From Artemisia argyi (Eukaryota; Streptophyta; Magnoliopsida; Asterales; Asteraceae), in contig CM060709.1 of NCBI GenBank assembly GCA_030686995.1, positions 270,929,913 through 270,993,912 of the forward strand: DNA of 64,000 bases, given 5' to 3'. The position numbers and the translations under genes were made by a program. The notes beneath the pieces are model-generated. The model saw only the letters and a program-made list of their open reading frames with translations, ran no database searches and was not told the DNA's origin. Positions within the stretch are counted from its first letter, which is position 1. Every line of letters begins with the position of its first letter. Below, piece after piece: positions 58,378 to 64,000 of this stretch.

Positions 58378-59623
58378 GTTTATCTAAAAAGCATTATCAT
58401 AAACCAAACATCCAGATTTGTTACTTGTTAGCACGATTACAAAGTTTGATTATAGATAAGCATTTAGATTCATTTAGGTACGGATGGTATCATTGATTAC
58501 ATGTAGTGTGATGAATGTAGTATACTTAGGCAAATTTGGAATCATGACATTAAGCATTAAGCATGAATACATCCATATAGACACTAAGATTATCCAAGAT
58601 ACATAATCATACTAGCTTCAAGGCCCGCCCGATGGGCGGCTAGCTCCAAAAATAATTTAAGATAATATATAGATTAAAATGTTTAATATAAGTAACATAA
58701 AATGATATAATATTAAAAGCAAAAAGTTAAGGTAAATGTCATTTGCAAAACATCCGCAAGAGAACCTAAATAACCTTGATTGTTTAAATAAAAAATAGCT
58801 AATAAATAAGATCAAACTTATAATTGATGTAGGACTTCTTTATAGACAATGTTTGTTGTCGAATTCGCAATAGTTGTCATCTTTGTTGCAGCATAACACT
58901 TTGAGGTCGTACACTGGTAATGTCTTCTTTAAATGATAAACCATTTAGAATATTTGATATTCTAAGGACATTAAAAAAAAAAAGTTATAATATCTTCAAA
59001 CTTTTAAAGTATTACTTGTACAACTAATATGTAACAATAAACAAACATTTTACAATCCATATAAAATAACATATGTGAAGTATGAGCATCGTGTATTAAA
59101 TCAAAAGCAAAAGCGACATCAGTAGAACTTTTTTTTTTTTTTTTTTGGCTAACACCACACGTAAACAATCACTTTCATCTTACATGTTTTCAACAATTCG
59201 TACCAGAATATAATAATCAGTAGTTAGAAAACTAAAAATTATTCGTTTAACAAAAATTATCAATTTAGCTCACAAAGTCTTAACATAGTAGAAGCAGGTC
59301 ATTAAGCAACCAAACCCCAATTTCACCATGTCCTTTTGCTACTGTTTCATATTCCAAAACCATTAAGCTAAGCTTATAAATATTTTACCAACTTTTATGT
59401 TCGTTCCAATTAACCAAACTCCGAAATGTTTGTTAGAATACAATTCTTAGAGCTCTTTGATTAAAAGGTAATAATGATTCTTGTCATTTCTAATTCCGAC
59501 ATGTTACCTAGCTATCATGAACAAAATCTGTTGGCTTCTAAACTTTTATTTATTAGTGAGAATTTTCTTATGAAGCATTCATTAGGCTGTCCGTAAACTT
59601 CCATGTTGATGTCCCACTTACAT

Positions 59624-59761
59624 GATGTGAGGATGTGATCCAAGTCGGGTCTCATCTACTTGATGCATAGTTAAATAAAGATAAGTCCAAAAAATGGAGA
59701 AGTTACTGTGAAAGATGTGAGGATGTGATCCAAGTCGGGTCTCATCTACTTGATGCATAGT
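59624..59761. repeat. 47-bp direct repeat inside the Helitron
   Basis: The sequence starting GATGTGAGGATGTGATCC occurs perfectly at about 59625-59671 and again at about 59716-59762. It produces the repeated peptide in the small minus ORF 59618-59803. Confidence 0.8.
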
Positions 59762-60561
59762 CATTCCAACCAAGGATGTCCTGGACCCATGTATGTTCCA
59801 CAAATCATGTTTTCATAAAGTCGCCACAGTAGGAGGAACCTGCAATTGCTAAACCAATTTAAATTTAAAATAGTTAATAAGTTAGCATTTATGTTAAGGG
59901 AAGCATAACAAAACTTACCCCATTTTACCGGTCTGCCTATTTTTTCTACACAATAATACAACTACAACATTAGATATCCAAAGGCAAAGGCCTGCACAAC
60001 AAAGACAGACAATAACATACAACCAAATCTCAGCTCCTAAATGTTACTAAGAGAGTGTTTTGGATTGCATATTTAAGTGCTTATCAGTTTAGGATATACA
60101 GACATGTGTGTTTGAATAAAACTTTAAACTCCTTAATTATCTACCTATTTTAGGCAAATAATTACTAAAGTAAGTAGATTTTACATACTTAGGGAGGAAT
60201 TTATAAAGAGGATAAGCACTTTAAAAGAGGCAATTCCAAGCACCCCCAAATTAAACTCAATCATGAAGCCAATAAACACAAAGTAAAAGAATAACCTCTT
60301 AAGGAGTGCATACGATGAGGACGCTGGAGTAGATTCTTTATCTGAATAATCCCAACTATTGCCCCAATCAATTTTACTCGAATCAAGAGGCTATAATTCA
60401 GCTTTGCTAGTGTATGCTTCTATATTCAGTTTGCATATCTCCGTCCTTTGATGTCGGCTTCCTGATACAAATTAACACAATTAAATCACTTTTAAGTAAG
60501 GCATGTTATTAAGTTTGTTCTTACATCGGTATTATATACTAATAATGCCAATGAATGGAAA

Positions 60562-60811
60562 TTAAGTGACATCTTCTTTCAAGTTTACATCATAGTTCTT
60601 GTCATTTGCATATAATTTAGTTGCAACAACATACATTCTACTGGCAACCTACAAAAATGTTAAGAGTACATTAGAAACTTGCATAATGTTATCATTTCTT
60701 GTACAGTTTCAGAAAAGAATGTGTAATTACTATAAAATAGTGTCTTTTAAGTAGTCACCTTTGCTTTATAACCGGCTTGAGCAATAGTTGTTTCAGACCC
60801 TCCTTGATTTC
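60562..60811 (-). pseudogene. Captured exon pair of unknown gene
   Basis: Two minus-strand blocks join in phase across a GT..AG intron: 60759-60811 (GNQGGSETTIAQAGYKAK) and 60562-60648 (VASRMYVVATKLYANDKNY, ending at a TAA). Codon-like composition and good splice borders suggest real exons, but I do not recognise the protein. A further possible block with KIDWGNSWDYSD lies at about 60315-60395. Confidence 0.4.
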
Positions 60812-60849
60812 CTAAAGTGCAAAAAGACGTTATCCTACTTAGAGACAAC

Positions 60850-61015
60850 CAAGAAACCTCTTTTCCCATTAATTAAAGCAGAACTTGTTGGCGCTGTTGT
60901 CGATGCACACATTGGCGCTTGCCTTTTTAAATGTACGAACATTGTCATGTCTTCATCAAGCTCTTTTTTTAACCTTGCTATTAAACGGCAAGCTGAATCA
61001 TGTTGTGATTCTTGT
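60850..61015 (-). pseudogene. Captured PRP19 (MAC3-like) exon fragment
   Basis: The minus strand encodes QHDSACRLIARLKKELDED followed by a linker and SALINGKRG. This matches the PRP19 coiled-coil segment (QHDAACRVIARLKKERDEA as I remember it) and the following Ala/Thr-rich linker with NGKR. PRP19 is a U-box ubiquitin ligase of the spliceosome-associated complex. Neither the U-box nor the WD40 repeats are present. A short EEHDSA...RRV piece at about 61150-61190 may be a diverged duplicate. Confidence 0.65.
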
Positions 61016-62479
61016 CAATACAAAAATATAAATTAGTCGTATACACAAACTACAAAAACTGACACTAATTTCTTTATCAAAACATTAAAAATGATATTAA
61101 GACATTAATTTTCAACACCTATTAGTTTCAAAAGCAAATACAAACACGCCTTAAAGCCGAATCGTGTTCCTCATCCTTGACCTAAATGGCAAGACACGTT
61201 AGAGCAGTCTTAAAGAGGAACGGGTCAAACATGTTGAGAAAATGTGTATGAATTCAGAATGGCTTAAGGTAAAAACTGAACAATTTTATAGCACAATCAA
61301 AACAAAGGGCATCTTTATATTTATAAAAAAAATGGTGACCTGAGTAAGGGTTAATGAAATTAGGCGTTAATGTTCATTTCCAATTGAACAATTGGTTCGA
61401 TTTAGATTATTATTTATACTTGGTTTAATAGAAAAGGATATCGGTGGATAAAAAAAAGACCATGAGAAAGTTCATACAAAAGAAAATATCACAATCTTCA
61501 TGCCAAAACTTCTGATTTTTATCTATTTTTTATCTTCTCATGTTGTTCCAACAAATAAGCATTAGCAACATTCATATTAGGGAAGAGTAAGTGGTTTTAG
61601 GAAGACGAAGTGCATACCTTGTGTAATACATTTGGTTGTAGAATATATCACCAAATCACACAACTCACAGCCAAGAATTACATGAAAATCGATCTCCACT
61701 CTATTTTATGTTGAAACACCTTCATAAACCGAAGACACCCTACATAAACCAGTTACATAATGACACATCATCAAAATGACTTCAACAAACTCTTGTTTAA
61801 CAAATAGATTAATAGATTAGCAGTTTTGGAGTTCATAGATTGAAATGCAAAATAATAGGGGCTTCTATCACTTCAGCTTTAGAAGCTACACAGTGGCTAC
61901 ACGCAAGAAAGAATAAATTAAAACATGATATTATAAATGGAGGAAAATCATGTTAACAAAAAAAAAACACACATCAGTACTTGAATGAGTTTAGGAGGCA
62001 GAGTTGGCCCATTAAGATAAAACTGGCAATTTGGGTTAATTTTAATCTTTAAAGTGTAGAATTTTAATATTAGCTAAAAATTAAGCAGGTGAAAAATCAT
62101 CTAAAAGTATTCATTACCTCATATGTTTGCATCAGCTTGCTCGGATTTAGTCTCCGGAGAAGGTGGTCTAGGTTTTAAAAGGGTAGGGTTAAATTTGTTT
62201 TATACAGTGTTATAGATATACCTATTAAATACAGAGATAATAAAAATCTCCTCATGTAACTTGGTCTAGACTAATATTAATAGTAGATTTAACACTTTTA
62301 AGCATATTTCTTAACTTGCAGGCAAGAAAGAAAGAAATTGCAGGCTTATTTTCTACTTAACATGACTATTCTTCAAAATTCTAATTTCACTTTCTAGGTT
62401 TAACACTTTTAGGTACACGTTTTACTTGTTTGCTACTCATAGTTTCAATCATCATTCAAAAAATAAGTGGCCATTATAC

Positions 62480-62687
62480 CTCAAGCTGTTCGTGAAGTCT
62501 CTTCTGAACTTTCATTAGTAACCGTAATGCTTCAATGATCTCCAAACCCCATGCCTGTTACATGCAAAAGTGTCAATCAAAAACCCACAAATAATTAATT
62601 CAAGTATCAAAACTAATGATATATATATAAAAAAAAAATCCATACCATTGAATAAGGATCATGACAATAAAGTTTCACTTGTTTGAC
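62480..62687 (-). pseudogene. Captured MYB-CC (PHR1-like) exons
   Basis: Two minus-strand exons with splice borders and matching phase: 62646-62687 (14 codons, VKQVKLYCHDPYSM) and 62480-62554 (25 codons, GLEIIEALRLLMKVQ, then KRLHEQLE), separated by a GT..AG intron. EAL...M-x-VQKRLHEQLE is the signature of the MYB-CC coiled coil of PHR1-like phosphate-response factors (established). A possible C-terminal exon ending SEQADANI lies near 62130-62170. The MYB DNA-binding domain is absent, so it is a fragment. Confidence 0.75.
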
Positions 62688-63552
62688 CTATAATCAAATC
62701 TAAATATTTTACAATAAAATTAAACAAAAATAGAAACACTAACATTTACAACAATGAGTTGTATACGAAATACCTCCGATAAACAACTCATCTTGCTTCA
62801 TAATCTCCATCCTGAACACAATCAAAAACAATAATTATTTTATAAAAAATGTCATCAAAATTAAATTGGATCAACATAAAAGCAATAGTATCATATACAT
62901 CCATCAACTAATCAATAAAACAAACCGCAAATCAAATAATTAATGAAACTGATCTTTGATCATGAAAAAGAATGATCTTTGATCATCAAAACAACTTTTG
63001 AATAAATTATAATTTTTAAGGCGTTTTTTAGAGTTTGGGGTGTGCATTTTTCTAGGGTGTTTTTAGGGCTATTATTCAAAATTAATCCAAAAAACAACAA
63101 AACTAATTCAATTTTATAAATTAACGCAAGTCAAAAAATGATGAAATATATACCTGATTGAAGCGAAGATTCAGATACGTGATTAGATGATTCATAGTAT
63201 ACCTGATTACTTGATTCCACAATCGAAGATGGTTACAGAATACACATTTGTTACACAATGATTTATCATAAATTGCTTTAATTTGTTTGGATCTGGTCTG
63301 GATAATGATTGTTCGTTTATTTGATTTTCGTTTAGGTTTGAAAAGGGGATCTAGAGAGAATATTGAGTGTGTTTTTTGTAGACAGGTTAACAAATGAATG
63401 ACTTTCATGAATTTCCGCCCAAAAATTGGTTCGTTGACTTTGGAAAGCAAATGAAGGAGAAGCGTTAGATCAAATGAATTTACACGTGTAATTATCTGAA
63501 GAATTTTGAGAGGAGAAATTTTAGCAAAACCTTGTTTTATATAGATAGTAGA

Positions 63553-64000
63553 TTACACAATACATCTAATACAAGTCATCATCACAAGTTACACGTTATC
63601 GAAATCACATCAACAATGTTCTCGAAATAATACAAATAAAGTCCTTGATCCAACATTAATAGTAATTTCGAAAATGCAATTCTGAAAGGTTTCGCAAACC
63701 CATAATGTAACCATTTGCGAAATAATCCACCAATGGTGTTTTCGAAAGAAAACAGAATTTGTGAACTTTTTCGCAAACACTCAATTATGAGTTCTCAAAA
63801 AAATTTCCTAGCTTGTGTTTTCGAAAAAGCAGCATTTGGTGAAGATATTTCGCAAACATGCAAATCATGTTTTCTCGAAAGATATCCAAAGTGTATTTGC
63901 GAAAAAAATGAGTTTCGAAAATACAAATCTTTGAAATTTTTCGAAAAAACAAGTTTTGAATATTCTCAAAAAATATCCACCAAGGCTGGTGATTGCAAAA
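63553..64000. repeat. TTTCGAAA-rich degenerate repeat, E2 interior
   Basis: After the Helitron the host sequence of E2 resumes. It is rich in TTTCGAAA/TTTGCGAAA motifs at 20-40 bp spacing (about twelve copies) and has no supported gene; the ORF 63582-63776 reads through the repeats. Confidence 0.6.

Larger units (their letters stand above)
58612..63552 (-). mobile_element. Non-autonomous Helitron with captured gene fragments
   Basis: On the minus strand it begins TCTACTATCTATATAAAA at 63552 and ends with a GC hairpin (GCCGCCC/GGGCGGGC), then eight bases, then CTAG at 58612-58615. It lies between A (63553) and T (58611), the AT target used by Helitrons, with no target duplication. Length 4.94 kb. 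No Rep or helicase ORF is present. Exon-like fragments from at least two host genes are on its minus strand. Confidence 0.85.
51610..64000 (-). mobile_element. Minus-strand copia element E2, 3' part (runs off right edge)
   Basis: From the left: a 343-bp 3' LTR (51610-51952; minus strand TGTTGGGATC...GTACCTAACA), the polypurine tract CCTTAGGGGGAGAT (51953-51966) directly before it, about 2.4 kb of non-coding 3' interior, and a long env-like/post-pol frame (54355-58377). A Helitron (58612-63552) interrupts the interior. Pol would lie right of the window. The layout of copia ends plus a large post-pol frame is that of SIRE/Maximus-type elements. The non-coding interior is related to that of E1. 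Confidence 0.75.

Noticed and set aside
60788..61036. 82-codon plus-strand ORF in the Helitron
   Set aside because: Antisense of the PRP19-like exon fragment, which has the recognisable protein.

Overview
This window is plant nuclear DNA, most likely from a large, repeat-rich Asteraceae genome. The chamomile/chrysanthemum/tansy tribe is my best guess, because the retrotransposon coding remnants look like families I know from that group. That placement rests on memory and was not searched. I recognise only one intact host gene, a five-exon laccase at 42415-44696. Nearly everything else is transposable-element DNA, much of it nested, and many insertion boundaries are confirmed by target-site duplications (TSDs) read directly from the sequence.

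Layout. 1-5403: the 3' end of a Ty3/gypsy element (family A): a polyprotein C-terminus, a structured 3' region and a 3.7-kb LTR. 5404-5758: a piece of a second LTR family (B). 5759-33678: a copia-type element on the minus strand (E1), which keeps LTR, primer-binding site and a decayed coiled-coil gag but has no recognisable pol. E1 is split by a 20.6-kb insertion, a Ty1/copia element at 8656-29246 (TSD GAAAA). The 5' LTR of that element is split by a solo family-A LTR (9337-19806, TSD ATAAT), which is itself split by a complete family-B element (11364-17841, TSD CTAGC). B encodes one intact retropepsin-like protein and nothing else recognisable.

33679-35343: LINE endonuclease remnant and unassigned DNA. 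35353-40444: a Pack-MULE (9-bp TSD) carrying six minus-strand LRR exons captured from a STRUBBELIG-receptor-family-like gene; its left terminal repeat is split by a 3.0-kb solo gypsy LTR (TSD CTAAC). 41190-41879: a second, internally deleted LINE copy directly upstream of the laccase. 44697-49317: intergenic DNA with a gypsy integrase remnant and a small hAT-type element (8-bp TSD). 49318-51609: a copia 5' LTR and leader interrupted by a second MULE-like element with inverted internal arrays (9-bp TSD). 51610-64000: the 3' part of a minus-strand copia element (E2) with an approximately 4-kb decayed env-like/post-pol frame, interrupted by a 4.9-kb non-autonomous Helitron (58612-63552) that carries exon fragments of a MYB-CC transcription factor and of the splicing factor PRP19.

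The strongest biology is in gene capture (Pack-MULE and Helitron), in the protease-only element B, and in unusual regulatory architecture inside the LTRs: a TGACG/CGTCA array just upstream of the B TATA box, a large GC-rich cruciform just upstream of the copia TATA box, and a stem-loop plus polypurine module shared by families A and B.
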